Counted from the stretch's first letter, positions 45,555 to 57,014 are shown. The stretch: DNA of 64,000 bases from Xylanibacter ruminicola (GCF_900142525.1 NZ_FRBD01000007.1:88326-152325), one strand, 5' to 3'. Notes: a model not told the origin generated them from the letters alone. A program made the numbers and translations.

Positions 45555-46868
45555 CTAAATGCAGTTTTTTAGCAGGTCTGCCACTACATAACTGCTACCT
45601 CCAACGAACACAAAGTCGTTATTATCGGCTGCAGCCTTTGCTGCGTCATAGGCGCTTTTTACGTCAGGATAGCTCTCTCCTTCCAGTCCTATTCCTTGGG
45701 CATAAAGCTTCAGAACATTCTCTGAAATGGCTCTTTTATTATTTGCTTTTGTAAAATAATAGGTCGCGTTTTTGGGTAGCAGCTCCATCACTCCGTGGAT
45801 GTCTTTATCATCTACCATACCGAATACGATATGCATCTTATCGCACTTCACGCTCTTAAGCTGCTCACTCAGGTATTTCCATCCGGGAACGTTATGACCA
45901 GTATCGCAGATGGTAAGTGGAGCCTCGTTCACTTTCTGCCAGCGTCCCTTTAGTCCGGTAAGACTGCATACGTGTGCAAAACCTTTCTGCACCTCGCGGT
46001 TCTGACATGGTGTGTTAGCCTGGCACTTTACCGGATGCATGTAGCCCAGAGACTCAAGTTGCTGTAGTGCACAAAGAATGGTGTTGGTATTATGCTCCTG
46101 ATAAAGTCCATTAAGCTCGCCGTTGATAACACCGAAACTCTTGGTGTAGTATTCGATACCTTTAGGGCCGAAGGATGCAGAGATAACCTGTTTCTGATCT
46201 TCGGCAAATACGATGGGCGAGTGGTTTTCTGTTGCGATGGCTTCGAATACCATACGTGTCTCGGGTGTTGTCTCACCTATGACTACAGGGGTATTCTTCT
46301 TGATGATGCCCGCTTTCTCCATGGCTATCTGCTCGAGCGAGTTGCCAAGGAACTGTGTGTGGTCCATGCCGATGTTGGTGATGACCGATAGGATAGGTGT
46401 GATGATGTTGGTGCAATCCAATCTACCGCCCAATCCCACTTCAATCACGGCAATGTCTACGTTCATGTCGGCAAAATACTCGAATGCCATGGCTGTAGTG
46501 AGCTCGAAGAACGATGGCTTCAGGGGCTCGAAGAAGGACTTGTGCTTCTCTACGAATTCTACCACATACTCCTCGTTGATGGGTTGACCGTTTACGCGGA
46601 TGCGCTCACTGAAGTCAACCAGATGGGGCGATGTGTATAGGCCTACTTTGTAGCCGCACATCTGTAGCACAGCAGAAAGCGTGTGAGCACATGAACCCTT
46701 GCCGTTGGTGCCGGCCACGTGTATCGTGAGATACTTTTTGTGGGGATGCCTCAGATGCTCATCCAGTGCATGACTGTTCTCCAGTCCCTCCTTATAACCG
46801 CCTGCACCCTGTTTTTCGAACATGGGCAACTGGTTGTACAGGTATTCACACGTTTCCTGATATGTCAT
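45555..46868 (-). CDS. folC: Bifunctional folylpolyglutamate synthase / dihydrofolate synthase
   Basis: This 437-residue cytoplasmic Mur-ligase-like enzyme adds glutamate to dihydropteroate and folates. The ATP loop is HVAGTNGKGSCAHTL at about 50. Other typical parts are IRVNGQPINEEYVVEFVE, DVAVIEVGLGGRLDCTNII and the C-terminal ligase domain with ICDTGHNVPGW. It starts a minus-strand set with no tight coupling to the galactose operon, and dnaJ lies 22 bp upstream of its start in the same direction. Confidence 0.95.
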   Translation of the reverse strand: MTYQETCEYLYNQLPMFEKQGAGGYKEGLENSHALDEHLRHPHKKYLTIHVAGTNGKGSCAHTLSAVLQMCGYKVGLYTSPHLVDFSERIRVNGQPINEEYVVEFVEKHKSFFEPLKPSFFELTTAMAFEYFADMNVDIAVIEVGLGGRLDCTNIITPILSVITNIGMDHTQFLGNSLEQIAMEKAGIIKKNTPVVIGETTPETRMVFEAIATENHSPIVFAEDQKQVISASFGPKGIEYYTKSFGVINGELNGLYQEHNTNTILCALQQLESLGYMHPVKCQANTPCQNREVQKGFAHVCSLTGLKGRWQKVNEAPLTICDTGHNVPGWKYLSEQLKSVKCDKMHIVFGMVDDKDIHGVMELLPKNATYYFTKANNKRAISENVLKLYAQGIGLEGESYPDVKSAYDAAKAAADNNDFVFVGGSSYVVADLLKNCI

Positions 46869-46890
46869 ACTCTATACCTTATTATATATA

Positions 46891-48048
46891 TTAATTAAAG
46901 TAATTCTTGAACTTCTGGAAGATAGAGTCGCGTGTCTGCTTGTCACCCTTGAAGTTGTCGCTGCCCTTGAACTGCTCAATGGCCTGCTTCTCTTCCTTGC
47001 TCAGAGTTTTAGGCACATACACGCTGATGTTCACTACCAGATCGCCACGACCGCTGCCATAACCCTGTACGGCGGGCAATCCCTTGCCACGCAGACGCAG
47101 AGTCTTGCCGGGTTGTGTTCCGTTGTCCAGCTTTACCTTGAGCTTGGTGCCCTCGATGGTTGGTATCTCTACATCGCCACCCAGTGCGGCTGTTGGGAAG
47201 TCGAGCAACAAGTTGTAGATTAGGTCGTTTCCATCGCGTACAAAGGTCTCGTGTGGCTCTTCTTCGATAAACACCTGGATGTCGCCCGGTGTACCGTTGT
47301 GCTTGCCAGCATTACCCTTGCCGGGAACGTTCACCACCATACCCTCGGCTACACCTGCAGGGATGTTGATCTCTACTACCTCTTCGCCCTTCTCTACACC
47401 GGTACCGCCACAGTGCTTACACTTGTTCTTAATCACCATGCCTTCGCCACCGCAGGTAGGACACACGCTCTGCTGCTGCATCATACCAAAGATGCTTTGG
47501 GTGGTATGGGTGATGTAACCCTGACCATGACAAGTGGGGCATGGCTCCTTCTGACTGCCAGCCTCGGCACCGCTACCGTTACAGTGTGGACAATGGATGT
47601 CCTTGCGCACCTTAAACTTCTTGGTCACACCGGTGTTAATCTCCTCCAATGTCAACTTCACCTTCAGTCGCAGGTCGCTACCGCGATGCTGCTGTGGACG
47701 ACGCTGTCCGCCACCAAAGCCACCAAAGCCGTGACCACCGAAGATATCACCGAACATCGAGAAGATATCATCCATGTTCATGGTGCTTTCGAATCCACTG
47801 AATCCGCCGAATCCGCCGCCCATGTTAGGACCATCGAATCCGAACTGGTCATACTGCTGACGGGTCTTTGGGTCGTGCAGAATATTGTATGCCTCGGCCG
47901 CCTCTTTAAACTTCTCCTCGGCTTCCTTGTCGCCGGGGTTGCGGTCGGGGTGATACTTAATGGCTATCTTTCGATAGGCTTTCTTTATTTCGTCTTCTGA
48001 AGCGCTCTTATCAACGCCCAGCACCTCATAATAGTCTCTCTTTGCCAT
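46891..48048 (-). CDS. dnaJ: Chaperone DnaJ (Hsp40)
   Basis: The 385-residue cochaperone stimulates DnaK ATPase activity. The J domain (1-70) has the HPD motif in [10 protein letters not shown] Gly/Phe-rich linker (about 72-120) follows, then four zinc-finger repeats ([32 protein letters not shown]) and the substrate-binding C-terminal domains. Its start is three bases after the grpE stop, so the pair is cotranscribed. dnaK is not in the window. Confidence 0.98.
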   Translation of the reverse strand: MAKRDYYEVLGVDKSASEDEIKKAYRKIAIKYHPDRNPGDKEAEEKFKEAAEAYNILHDPKTRQQYDQFGFDGPNMGGGFGGFSGFESTMNMDDIFSMFGDIFGGHGFGGFGGGQRRPQQHRGSDLRLKVKLTLEEINTGVTKKFKVRKDIHCPHCNGSGAEAGSQKEPCPTCHGQGYITHTTQSIFGMMQQQSVCPTCGGEGMVIKNKCKHCGGTGVEKGEEVVEINIPAGVAEGMVVNVPGKGNAGKHNGTPGDIQVFIEEEPHETFVRDGNDLIYNLLLDFPTAALGGDVEIPTIEGTKLKVKLDNGTQPGKTLRLRGKGLPAVQGYGSGRGDLVVNISVYVPKTLSKEEKQAIEQFKGSDNFKGDKQTRDSIFQKFKNYFN

Positions 48049-48051
48049 CTT

Positions 48052-48618
48052 TTACTGTCCAACAGCCACTTTGGCGTGGCGTATTACTTTGTCGTTTAGT
48101 TTATAACCTTCTTGCAGGCAGTCGATGACCTTGCCTTTCTTGTCATCGCCCATGCCAGGAACCATGGCTACAGCCTCGTGCAGGTCGGTGTCAAAGTCGG
48201 CATCCTTGGTCTCAATCTTGCTCACACCCTGCGATTCCAGAGTCTTCACAAACTTCTGGTAGATGAGCTCCATACCCTCGCGCAGTACCTGTGGATCCTC
48301 TGTCTTCGAGCCGTTGGCAATAGCGCGCTCCATGTCATCGAGTACGGGCAGAATGGCAGTAATCACCTTTTCGCCACCGTTCAGAATCAGCTCGGCACGC
48401 TCTTTCAGGGTGCGCTTGCGGTAGTTCTCAAACTCAGCCGCCTTGTAGAGCAGCTGGTTCTTAACCTCTGCCAACTCAGCCTGAGCCTTCTCCAATGGAT
48501 CCTGCTCTTCTGCTTCTGGGGCTGAAGTATTCTCGTTACTCGTCTCCTCATTCCTCGTCTCCTCGGAATTGGTCTCCTCGAGGTTCTCCTCTTCGATGTT
48601 GATATCTTTTTCTGTCAT
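48052..48618 (-). CDS. grpE: Nucleotide exchange factor GrpE
   Basis: The 188-residue protein releases ADP from DnaK. An acidic, low-complexity N-terminus (NIEEENLEETNSEETRNEE) is followed by a long coiled coil (about 45-100) and a small C-terminal beta domain with VAMVPGMGDDKKGKVIDCLQ and YKLNDKVIRHAKVAVG. The short repeated Glu-rich stretch at the N-terminus derives from an imperfect 'ACGAGGAGA'-type DNA repeat. It forms a pair with dnaJ. Confidence 0.97.
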   Translation of the reverse strand: MTEKDINIEEENLEETNSEETRNEETSNENTSAPEAEEQDPLEKAQAELAEVKNQLLYKAAEFENYRKRTLKERAELILNGGEKVITAILPVLDDMERAIANGSKTEDPQVLREGMELIYQKFVKTLESQGVSKIETKDADFDTDLHEAVAMVPGMGDDKKGKVIDCLQEGYKLNDKVIRHAKVAVGQ

Positions 48619-48660
48619 AATAGCGTTGTTTTAAAAGTTCTGCCTTCCAACAAGCAAATA

Positions 48661-50289
<1,629 letters not shown>

Positions 50290-50315
50290 TTAACCTATTG
50301 TGTATTATTGGGGTG

Positions 50316-50346
50316 CAAAGGTACGATTTTTTTTTCATACAACCAA
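50316..50346 (-). promoter_or_regulatory. Promoter of the ABC-F gene
   Basis: The minus strand has TTG (50346-50344), 20 bp, then TACCTTTG (50323-50316), 36 bp before the ATG. Confidence 0.65.
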
Positions 50347-50408
50347 TATTTATCACAAAAAACTATCCTTTTATCTTGGATTTGCAAACTACCTAGAAAA
50401 AATATGCG

Positions 50409-50457
50409 CTCTAACTAGCAAGCAATTGCATGCTAACTAGATTGCAATTGCTAGCTA
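50409..50457. repeat. Palindromic GCAATTGC repeats between ABC-F and hisB
   Basis: CTAACTAG occurs twice (about 50411 and 50433) and GCAATTGC twice (50422-50429 and 50444-50451), ending in TTGCAATTGCTAG. The last 13-mer recurs at 63651-63663. The rest of the 221-bp gap holds only the promoter above. Confidence 0.6.
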
Positions 50458-50501
50458 ATTTGGTGCAGCAACTTATTGAAGCTGATAGAGAAGCGCTGCT
50501 T

Positions 50502-51572
50502 TTAAAGTAATCCTTTAGTTGAGGGGAGCTCGTAGTGGTAGATGTCGCGGCGGACGGCCATTTTCAGGGCTCGTGCCAAGGCCTTAAAGATGCCTTCAAT
50601 CTTATGATGCTCGTTCTGGCCTTCGGCCTTGATGTTCAGGTTCATGCGGGCGGCATCACTCAGACTCTTGAAGAAATGCAGGAACATCTCTGTGGGCATT
50701 TCGCCGATTTTTTCGCGATGGAACTCTGCGTCCCATACCAGCCAGGGGCGACCTCCGAAGTCGAGGCAAGCCGAACACAGACAATCGTCCATAGGTAGGC
50801 AGTAGCCGTAGCGCTCAATGCCGCGCTTATCGCCTAAGGCCTGCAGAATGCATTCGCCCAGGGCAATGGCGGTGTCCTCGATGGTGTGATGCTCGTCTAC
50901 CTCCAGATCGCCTTTGGTGTGTACGGTCAGGTCTATCATACCGTGCTTGCCAATCTGTTCCAGCATGTGGTCGAAGAATCCCAGACCTGTCTGGATGTCA
51001 CACTTGCCCGATCCGTCTAGGTTAACCTTTACCCAGATGTCGGTCTCTTTGGTGGTGCGCTTTACTTCGGCTATGCGCTCGCCGGCAAACAGCAGTTCGG
51101 CAATCTTTGCCCATGTGATGCCTTCGTCGCTCAATATGAGCGATTTGCAGCCGATATTCTTGGCAAACTGGCGGTCGGTCTCGCGATCGCCAATCACAAA
51201 CGAGTTGGCTATGTCGTACTCTGGATTGTTGATATATTTCTCAACAAGTCCGATGTTGGGCTTGCGGGTTGGTGCGTTGTCTTCTGGGAAATGGGGGTCA
51301 ATCAGAATCTCGTCGAATGTGATGCCTTCGCCCTCAAGTGTCTGCAATATAAAATTGTGTACGGGCCAGAAGGTATTCTCAGGAAAAGCGTCTGTTCCAA
51401 GGCCGTCTTGATTGCTCACCATGACAAACTCAAAGTCTAGTTTCTCGCGTATAAAGGCCAGGTTGCGGAATACTCCTTTTACAAACTTAAGTTTCTCAAA
51501 GCTGTCAATCTGCTCGTCGGCAGGTTCTTCGATCAGTGTTCCGTCGCGGTCGATAAATAAAATCTTTTTCAT
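50502..51572 (-). CDS. hisB: Bifunctional histidinol-phosphatase / imidazoleglycerol-phosphate dehydratase
   Basis: The fused enzyme catalyses two steps of histidine synthesis. Residues 1-165 form a HAD phosphatase (nucleophile Asp8 and Asp10 in [11 protein letters not shown]). Residues 168-356 form the dehydratase with metal-binding [13 protein letters not shown] and the second His set near [20 protein letters not shown]. Length fits the fused type. No other his gene is nearby. Its ATG overlaps the stop of the membrane-protein gene in an ATGA, so translation is coupled to that gene. Confidence 0.96.
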   Translation of the reverse strand: MKKILFIDRDGTLIEEPADEQIDSFEKLKFVKGVFRNLAFIREKLDFEFVMVSNQDGLGTDAFPENTFWPVHNFILQTLEGEGITFDEILIDPHFPEDNAPTRKPNIGLVEKYINNPEYDIANSFVIGDRETDRQFAKNIGCKSLILSDEGITWAKIAELLFAGERIAEVKRTTKETDIWVKVNLDGSGKCDIQTGLGFFDHMLEQIGKHGMIDLTVHTKGDLEVDEHHTIEDTAIALGECILQALGDKRGIERYGYCLPMDDCLCSACLDFGGRPWLVWDAEFHREKIGEMPTEMFLHFFKSLSDAARMNLNIKAEGQNEHHKIEGIFKALARALKMAVRRDIYHYELPSTKGLL

Positions 51573-52186
51573 ATTGTTTTCTTGTTGAATTCTTCTTTTT
51601 CTTTATCCTGTATGCCCATGGTTCCCTTCATCAGGTAGAAGGGCAGTATGGTGGTAAGCCATACATAGGCCTGAATGAATCCTGCTACCAGGAATACACC
51701 CAGACTGAGCCAGCGTACGCTCGATGGCATACCGGCCGGATCGCCATTCAGCATGCCTATCTTACTCTGCCAGTTGGCTGCCATCAGTATCATGGTGGGT
51801 AGCGATGTCATCAATGTCAGTATGGCCACCAGGGTGATGCACACGATGGTAACGATGAATACCTTGCCCAGGTGGCGCATCCACGAACCAAAGGTAAGCG
51901 GTCTGAGTGGCGAAATGAATTGGCGCTTCTTTAATCGCCAGTTGGCCACAAATAGCCATATGATTACCGCCACAACGCCGAGTGCCAATGCTGGTAGCAA
52001 GAGGGTGGGCGAGAGGAGTACCGGCAGGGCCGAAGCAGCTGCCTGAAGTATGGCAAAACCGATGGCTAGCCACCATGTGGCGCGGAATATCTTGCGGAAG
52101 TTTCCTGTATATAGCTGGTAGCCCTCGCGTATGCAAGCCTGACTGCTACGCAGCTTGATTTCTATCTCTTTTTTCTCTGTTTCCAT
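51569..52186 (-). CDS. Small membrane protein coupled to hisB, family unrecognised
   Basis: The product has 205 residues from the ATG at 52186 ([16 protein letters not shown]). An eight-residue longer frame is less likely. Four or five hydrophobic helices are visible ([69 protein letters not shown]). The fold suggests an integral membrane protein of the inner membrane. Its stop overlaps the hisB start by four bases, but no link to histidine synthesis is apparent. It may belong to a Bacteroidetes-specific family. Confidence 0.7.
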   Translation of the reverse strand: METEKKEIEIKLRSSQACIREGYQLYTGNFRKIFRATWWLAIGFAILQAAASALPVLLSPTLLLPALALGVVAVIIWLFVANWRLKKRQFISPLRPLTFGSWMRHLGKVFIVTIVCITLVAILTLMTSLPTMILMAANWQSKIGMLNGDPAGMPSSVRWLSLGVFLVAGFIQAYVWLTTILPFYLMKGTMGIQDKEKEEFNKKTI

Positions 52187-52220
52187 TGAATTTAAATCTT
52201 TTCGCGGCAAAATTACTAAA

Positions 52221-52255
52221 AATTATCAATTATCAATTATCAATTATCAATTATT
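52221..52255. repeat. Five-unit heptanucleotide repeat in a divergent promoter region
   Basis: AATTATC occurs four times in tandem and ends with AATTATT. It lies between the divergent membrane-protein gene and the oxidoreductase gene, just upstream of the -7 box at 52259. A change in unit number would alter the spacing of any -33 element. Confidence 0.9.
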
Positions 52256-52258
52256 TAG

Positions 52259-52266
52259 TATCTTTG
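52259..52266 (+). promoter_or_regulatory. -7 box of the Gfo/Idh/MocA-family gene
   Basis: TATCTTTG lies 19 bp before the ATG at 52285. The heptamer array occupies the place of the -33 element. The box makes the upstream ATG at 52186 impossible as start. Confidence 0.6.
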
Positions 52267-52284
52267 CAGCAAAATTATCAAAAA

Positions 52285-53277
52285 ATGAAGTTATTAAGGT
52301 GGGGATTTATTGGTTGCGGCGAGGTTACCGAGAAGAAAAGCGGTCCTGCTTTCAGCGATGTCGAAGGCTCGAGCGTGGTAGCCGTGATGAGTCGTACCGA
52401 GAAGCATGCCCGTACTTATGCCGTGCAGCATGGCATAGCCAAGTGGTATACCGATGCTCAGGAGATGATTGACGATCCTGATGTGAATGCTGTGTATGTA
52501 GCCACTCCGCCATCCAGTCATGCCACCTATGCCATTATGGCCATGAAGGCGGGCAAGCCTGTTTATGTCGAGAAGCCTTTGGCTGCCAGTTATGAGGATT
52601 GTGCCCGTATCAATCGCATCAGCGAGCAGACGGGGGTGCCTTGCTTTGTGGCTTACTATCGTCGCTATCTGCCCTATTTCCAGAAGGTTAAGGATATCAT
52701 TAAGAACGGCCAGATAGGCAAGATTCTCAATGTCCAGATACGTTATACCGAGCCCCCACGCCAAGCCGATCTTGATGCGATAGCTCATCACGAGCCGCTG
52801 CCTTGGCGATTGCAGCCCGATATTGCCGGTGGCGGTTATTTCTACGATATGGCCCCTCATCAGTTAGACTTGCTTCAGGATATGTTTGGTGTTATCCTCG
52901 AGGCGCGCGGCATTTGCAGCAACCGTGGCGGTCTGTATAAAGCCGAGGATTCGGTTAGTGCTTGTTTCCAATTCGAGAACGGATTGCCCGGAAGCGGCTC
53001 TTGGTGCTATGTGGCTCACGAGTCGGCCCGCGAGGATTGTATTGAGATTATCGGTACCGAGGGGCTGGTCAGCTTTTCAGTATTCGATTATACGCCCATC
53101 CGCTTGCAAACCAATAAGGGCGAGGAGTGCATCACCGTACCCAATCCGCCTTATGTTCAGTATCCCATCATCAAGAATGTCATCGAGCATCTTCAGGGAC
53201 GGGGCGTGTGCGAGTGTACCAGTGTTTCGGCTACTCCGGTAAACTGGGTGATGGACCGCATACTGGGTAAATTCTAA
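52285..53277 (+). CDS. Gfo/Idh/MocA-family NAD(P)-dependent oxidoreductase
   Basis: The 330-residue cytoplasmic enzyme has an N-terminal Rossmann domain with the dinucleotide loop GFIGCGEVTEKKSG and the family motif EKPLAASYEDC (catalytic Lys region). The C-terminal alpha/beta domain contains GGGYFYDMAPHQLDLLQDMFG, where the His is typical of the active site. It probably oxidises or reduces a sugar or inositol derivative, but the substrate is not evident. The first gene of a short plus-strand series, it ends 10 bp before DUF4421. Confidence 0.9.
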   Translation: MKLLRWGFIGCGEVTEKKSGPAFSDVEGSSVVAVMSRTEKHARTYAVQHGIAKWYTDAQEMIDDPDVNAVYVATPPSSHATYAIMAMKAGKPVYVEKPLAASYEDCARINRISEQTGVPCFVAYYRRYLPYFQKVKDIIKNGQIGKILNVQIRYTEPPRQADLDAIAHHEPLPWRLQPDIAGGGYFYDMAPHQLDLLQDMFGVILEARGICSNRGGLYKAEDSVSACFQFENGLPGSGSWCYVAHESAREDCIEIIGTEGLVSFSVFDYTPIRLQTNKGEECITVPNPPYVQYPIIKNVIEHLQGRGVCECTSVSATPVNWVMDRILGKF

Positions 53278-53287
53278 TTCTGCTTAT

Positions 53288-54379
53288 ATGACAAGAGTGC
53301 TATTGGTGTTTCTTTGGGTAATGGTTAGTCTTGGTGCTAGTGCTGCCGAGCCTGATACGCTTACCCTCGATACCATTAGTACTAATAATCAGTTGGGCAT
53401 TATCCGCCGAACGGTGCGCGAGTTCGACCGCCTTAACGATGAGTACATCGAACCTAATCACTACGAGTTTACCGTGATGGGACAGATAACCCGCACTTAC
53501 GAGAGTTTTATCCTGGCTAGCAATGGTCAGAGCATCACGCTGGCTCCTGACGGTAGGACCAAGATTGGCCCATACTTCGGTTGGCGATGGTTCTTTTTCG
53601 GATATACTTTCGATATCAAGAATATTGGTTTTTCGCAGAATGGCCTTCGCAAGGAGTTCGATCTCAGCATTTATTCGTCGCAGATAGGTGTCGACCTGTT
53701 CTATCGTCGCACGGGCGATGATTACAAGATACGCGATGTAAAGCTTGGCTATGGTTTCGACGGGCGCTTTTTCGAGGGTATGCCTTTTGCTGGTGTTAAC
53801 GTTGGCATCACAGGTGCCAGCCTCTATTACATCTTTAATCATGGCCGTTTCTCTTATCCAGCAGCTTTCAGCCAGAGCACTTGTCAGAAGATAAGCTGTG
53901 GATCGTGGTTGGGGGGTATAGGCTTTACCCGCAACACGCTCGATCTGAACTACGACGATTTGCAACGCTCGCTCAATGAGCGCATGGGTAAGGGTAATGA
54001 GGTAAAACTCGATAGCGGCATGATGATCAGCGACATCAAGTACGATGATTTTATCATTTCTGGTGGCTATGCCTATAATTGGGTGTTCGCCAAGAACTGG
54101 TTGTTCTGTGCTAGTGGCCAGTTAGCTGCGTGCTATAAGTCGAGCTATGGTAAGGTGGCCGACGAGAAGAAGGGCTTTAGTTTCGATAAGGTCAATCTCG
54201 ATGGTATCGTCCGCTTGGGTCTGGTTTACAACAACACGCGCTGGTATGCTGGTTGTAGTGCCATCTTTCGCACCAACAACTATCACACGTCGCGATTCAC
54301 GGCCAACAACATCTTTGGCTCGTTCAATGCCTATATTGGCTATAATTTTATGTTGAAAAAGAAGTATAAGAATGCATAA
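53288..54379 (+). CDS. DUF4421-like outer-membrane protein
   Basis: The 363-residue product has a signal peptide ending in GASAAEP and a beta-rich body with alternating aromatic residues (GWRWFFFGYTFDIKN, IGVDLFYRRTGDDYKIRD), ending in YIGYNFMLKKKYKNA. This is the DUF4421 pattern, taken as an outer-membrane barrel or periplasmic beta protein. Function is unknown. The stop overlaps the start of the DUF1460 gene by eight bases, so the two are translated together. Confidence 0.8.
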   Translation: MTRVLLVFLWVMVSLGASAAEPDTLTLDTISTNNQLGIIRRTVREFDRLNDEYIEPNHYEFTVMGQITRTYESFILASNGQSITLAPDGRTKIGPYFGWRWFFFGYTFDIKNIGFSQNGLRKEFDLSIYSSQIGVDLFYRRTGDDYKIRDVKLGYGFDGRFFEGMPFAGVNVGITGASLYYIFNHGRFSYPAAFSQSTCQKISCGSWLGGIGFTRNTLDLNYDDLQRSLNERMGKGNEVKLDSGMMISDIKYDDFIISGGYAYNWVFAKNWLFCASGQLAACYKSSYGKVADEKKGFSFDKVNLDGIVRLGLVYNNTRWYAGCSAIFRTNNYHTSRFTANNIFGSFNAYIGYNFMLKKKYKNA

Positions 54380-55235
54380 GAAAACTCTATATATTATAAT
54401 AGGTATAATGGCTTGCCTTAGTGCACATGCCAAGTGCTTTGGCGATGTCAGGCAGCAGTCGGCCGATAGCATCACCGTGTGCAAGTTGCTGGCCGAGGCT
54501 CGGAAGCTGCCTGCATCCACTAATCTACCGCTGTTTTTTGCACAGAAGTTTATCGGCCTGCCCTATGTAGCCAGCACGCTCGAGGGCGATGCCAAAGAGC
54601 GATTGGTGATAAACACCCGCCAACTGGATTGCACCACACTGGTCGAGAATGTGGTGGCGCTCACCCTCTGTGCCCGCAGCCGTCAGTACACCTATTTTGC
54701 CTTTAAGCATGCGCTGGTCGATCTGCGCTATCGTGGTGGCGTTATCAATGGCTATCCCTCGCGTCTGCATTATTTCACCGAGTGGATTACCGATAACACC
54801 CGTGCAGGAGTGGTTGCCGAGGTGCAAGCCCCCAATCCGCCTTTCACCGCCGTTCAAACCGTCAAGGTTAACTATATGAGCACCCATCCGCAGAGCTATC
54901 AGGCCCTGCGCGAGCATCCTGAGTTCGTCGGCGTCATCAGCAAGATGGAGCGTGAGGTCTCTGGCGGCAAGTATCGCTACATCCCTAAGAATGCTGTAGC
55001 AAACAGTAGTATGCTGCGCCAAGCCATTCACGATGGCGATATTATTGCCATCACATGTAAAAAGTCCGGACTCGACATTGCCCATCTGGGTTTTGCCGTT
55101 TGGAAGAAGGATGGATTGCATCTGCTCAATGCATCGATGGTTCACAAGCAGGTGGTACTAGAGCCCATGACGCTCTATCAGTATCTGCAGAAGCATCCGT
55201 CGCATACTGGAATCAGAATAATTAGAATTAAATAA
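54372..55235 (+). CDS. DUF1460-family NlpC/P60-like amidase, exported
   Basis: The 287-residue protein has an N-terminal signal (IIGIMACLSAHAKC). It carries LDCTTLVENVVAL with the candidate nucleophile Cys and a late DIAHLGFAVWKKDG with the His, which matches the papain-like arrangement of NlpC/P60 and DUF1460 enzymes. Such proteins cleave peptide stems of the cell wall. The likely place is the periplasm. Neighbours are DUF4421 (overlap) and YkvA. Confidence 0.82.
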   Translation: MHKKTLYIIIGIMACLSAHAKCFGDVRQQSADSITVCKLLAEARKLPASTNLPLFFAQKFIGLPYVASTLEGDAKERLVINTRQLDCTTLVENVVALTLCARSRQYTYFAFKHALVDLRYRGGVINGYPSRLHYFTEWITDNTRAGVVAEVQAPNPPFTAVQTVKVNYMSTHPQSYQALREHPEFVGVISKMEREVSGGKYRYIPKNAVANSSMLRQAIHDGDIIAITCKKSGLDIAHLGFAVWKKDGLHLLNASMVHKQVVLEPMTLYQYLQKHPSHTGIRIIRIK

Positions 55236-55261
55236 TAACTTAACCAAAATTGAGAGAGATT

Positions 55262-55654
55262 ATGGAATTACCCGATTTTATGAGTTATGCGAACAAGTTT
55301 TCGCAGTCGGAGTTTGCCGACAAGATTGCACGTATTGCAAAGCGTGCTGGTGCCAAACTGGTTTATGCCGCTCTTATCTTGTATTACACCCTTCAGAGCG
55401 ACAAGGTGAGCAAGGCCGATAAGGCTATCATCATCGGCGCTTTGGGCTATATGATCAGTCCGCTCGATGTGATACCCGATGCCATCCCCATTGCAGGTCT
55501 TACCGACGATTTGGCCGTACTGCTGTATGTGCTCAAAAAGGTGTGGACGGGCATCGACCCCGAGATAGTAGAGCAGGCCAAGAGCAAGCTGTCGCGTTGG
55601 TTCGACGAAGATGAGATAGCCGAGATGGGCAACATCTTCGATCCCGAAGAATAA
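55262..55654 (+). CDS. YkvA-family (DUF1232) small membrane protein
   Basis: From the ATG at 55262 the product has 130 residues (MELPDFMSYANKFSQSEF). Its centre, GALGYMISPLDVIPDAIPIAGLTDD split over two short helices, is the DUF1232/YkvA signature. The function is not established. A start four codons earlier exists but is less like family members. It is the last gene before a terminator. Confidence 0.88.
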   Translation: MELPDFMSYANKFSQSEFADKIARIAKRAGAKLVYAALILYYTLQSDKVSKADKAIIIGALGYMISPLDVIPDAIPIAGLTDDLAVLLYVLKKVWTGIDPEIVEQAKSKLSRWFDEDEIAEMGNIFDPEE

Positions 55655-55659
55655 AAAAG

Positions 55660-55684
55660 AAAGCCTCCCGATTGGGAGGCTTTT
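55660..55684. terminator. Bidirectional terminator between ykvA and the palmitoyltransferase gene
   Basis: AAAGCCTCCC pairs with GGGAGGCTTT across four bases, with A and T runs on either side. It ends converging transcripts from both strands. Confidence 0.9.
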
Positions 55685-55733
55685 ATTGATTTTAAGGGCT
55701 TTAACGTCCATTCCATTCCCTTTTATTCCTTTA

Positions 55734-56921
55734 TTACTTAATAATTCCCTGCTCCACAAAGATTTTCTTCAGTGCTACTACCGAGCGGTCAACCTGCTCC
55801 TTAGTGTGAGTAGCCATCAGAGCGTAGCGCACCAAGGTGTCCTGAGGTGCACATGCAGGTGGAATTACTGGGTTGATAAACACGCCAGCCTTGAATGCCA
55901 GTGCGGTTACCAAGAATGTCTTGTCTACATCGCGCACGTAGAGAGGAATAATTGGGCTCTCTGTCTCGCCAATCTCGAATCCCTCCTCGCGGAAACGCTT
56001 CAGAGCGTAGTTTGTAACATCCCACAAAGCCTGAATTCTCTCTGGCTCCTGCTGGATAATGTGCAGAGCCTCCAGAGCAGCAGCTGTAGCTGCAGGTGTG
56101 TTAGATGCCGAGAAGATGTAAGTGCGGCAAGTGTGGCGCAGATAGTTGATGGTATCCCAGTCGGCAGCAATGAATCCACCGATTGATGCCAGCGACTTCG
56201 AGAAGGTACCCATAATCAGGTCAACCTCATCAGTCAGCCCGAAGTGGTCGCAAACACCGCGTCCCTGCTTTCCGAATACGCCGATGCCATGAGCCTCGTC
56301 TACCATGATCGAGCAGTTGTACTTGTGCTTCAGCTCAACGATGGCAGGCAGGTTAGCCAAGTCACCCTCCATAGAGAATACACCATCCACAACAATCAGC
56401 TTAATAGCCTCCTGTGGCAGCTTCTGCAGCACGCGCTCCAGATCGGCCATGTCGTTGTGCTTGTAGTGCAGCTGACGGGCAAAAGCCAGACGGCGTCCAT
56501 CCACGATCGATGCGTGGTCGCGATCGTCACAGATCACGTAGTCGTCCTTGCTCAGCAGTGCTGGTATAACACCCTGGTTTACCGAGAAACCAGTAGAGAG
56601 GCAAAGACAGTCGTCCTTACCAATAAACTTCGAGATTTCCTTTTCCAGTTTAACGTGCAGGTCGAGTGTTCCATTCAGGAATCTACTACCGGCACAACCC
56701 GAACCGTACTTATCCAGAGCAGCCTTGGCTGCATCAATAATACGCTGGTCGCCAGTAAGACCTGTATAGGCATTAGAGCCAAACATCAGCACCTTGTGGC
56801 CACCCATCTCAACTTCCGTTCCCTGCTTTCCTTCTATCTCGCGGAAATAGGGATATACGTCAGCCTCCATAAACTTTTGTGGCTCACGATAATGCTTGAA
56901 TCTTTCTTGTAACTGTCCCAT
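55734..56921 (-). CDS. spt: Serine palmitoyltransferase (alpha-oxoamine synthase family)
   Basis: This PLP enzyme condenses serine with a long-chain acyl-CoA, the first step in sphingolipid synthesis of Bacteroidetes. From the ATG at 56921 (MGQLQERFKHYREPQKF) it has 395 residues. It contains FGSNAYTGLTGDQRII, GSGCAGSRFLNGTLDLHVKLE, the aspartate in VDEAHGIGVFG and the PLP lysine in GTFSKSLASIGGF. Paralogues make 2-amino-3-ketobutyrate or 8-amino-7-oxononanoate; the N-terminus and the HYREPQKFMEADVYPYFR segment favour serine palmitoyltransferase. The longer frame from 57005 would overlap its own promoter. Confidence 0.85.
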   Translation of the reverse strand: MGQLQERFKHYREPQKFMEADVYPYFREIEGKQGTEVEMGGHKVLMFGSNAYTGLTGDQRIIDAAKAALDKYGSGCAGSRFLNGTLDLHVKLEKEISKFIGKDDCLCLSTGFSVNQGVIPALLSKDDYVICDDRDHASIVDGRRLAFARQLHYKHNDMADLERVLQKLPQEAIKLIVVDGVFSMEGDLANLPAIVELKHKYNCSIMVDEAHGIGVFGKQGRGVCDHFGLTDEVDLIMGTFSKSLASIGGFIAADWDTINYLRHTCRTYIFSASNTPAATAAALEALHIIQQEPERIQALWDVTNYALKRFREEGFEIGETESPIIPLYVRDVDKTFLVTALAFKAGVFINPVIPPACAPQDTLVRYALMATHTKEQVDRSVVALKKIFVEQGIIK

Positions 56922-56964
56922 TCCGATTAGGTATGTTCTTTGTTCTTTTTTAATTTTCAGGGTG

Positions 56965-56996
56965 CAAAGATACACATTTTTTGGTAAAACGTGCAA
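56965..56996 (-). promoter_or_regulatory. Promoter of the serine palmitoyltransferase gene
   Basis: On the minus strand TTG (56996-56994) is followed after 21 bp by TATCTTTG (56972-56965), 43 bp before the ATG at 56921. Confidence 0.65.
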
Positions 56997-57014
56997 GAAA
57001 TACAAAAAAAATAG

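Noticed and set aside
52186..52284. A 33-residue N-terminal extension of the oxidoreductase
   Set aside because: The extension would be read from the heptamer array and across the -7 box at 52259, and the Rossmann fold begins right after the ATG at 52285.
54525..55145. A 206-residue minus-strand frame
   Set aside because: It is antisense to the DUF1460 gene, whose catalytic Cys and His segments are evident.
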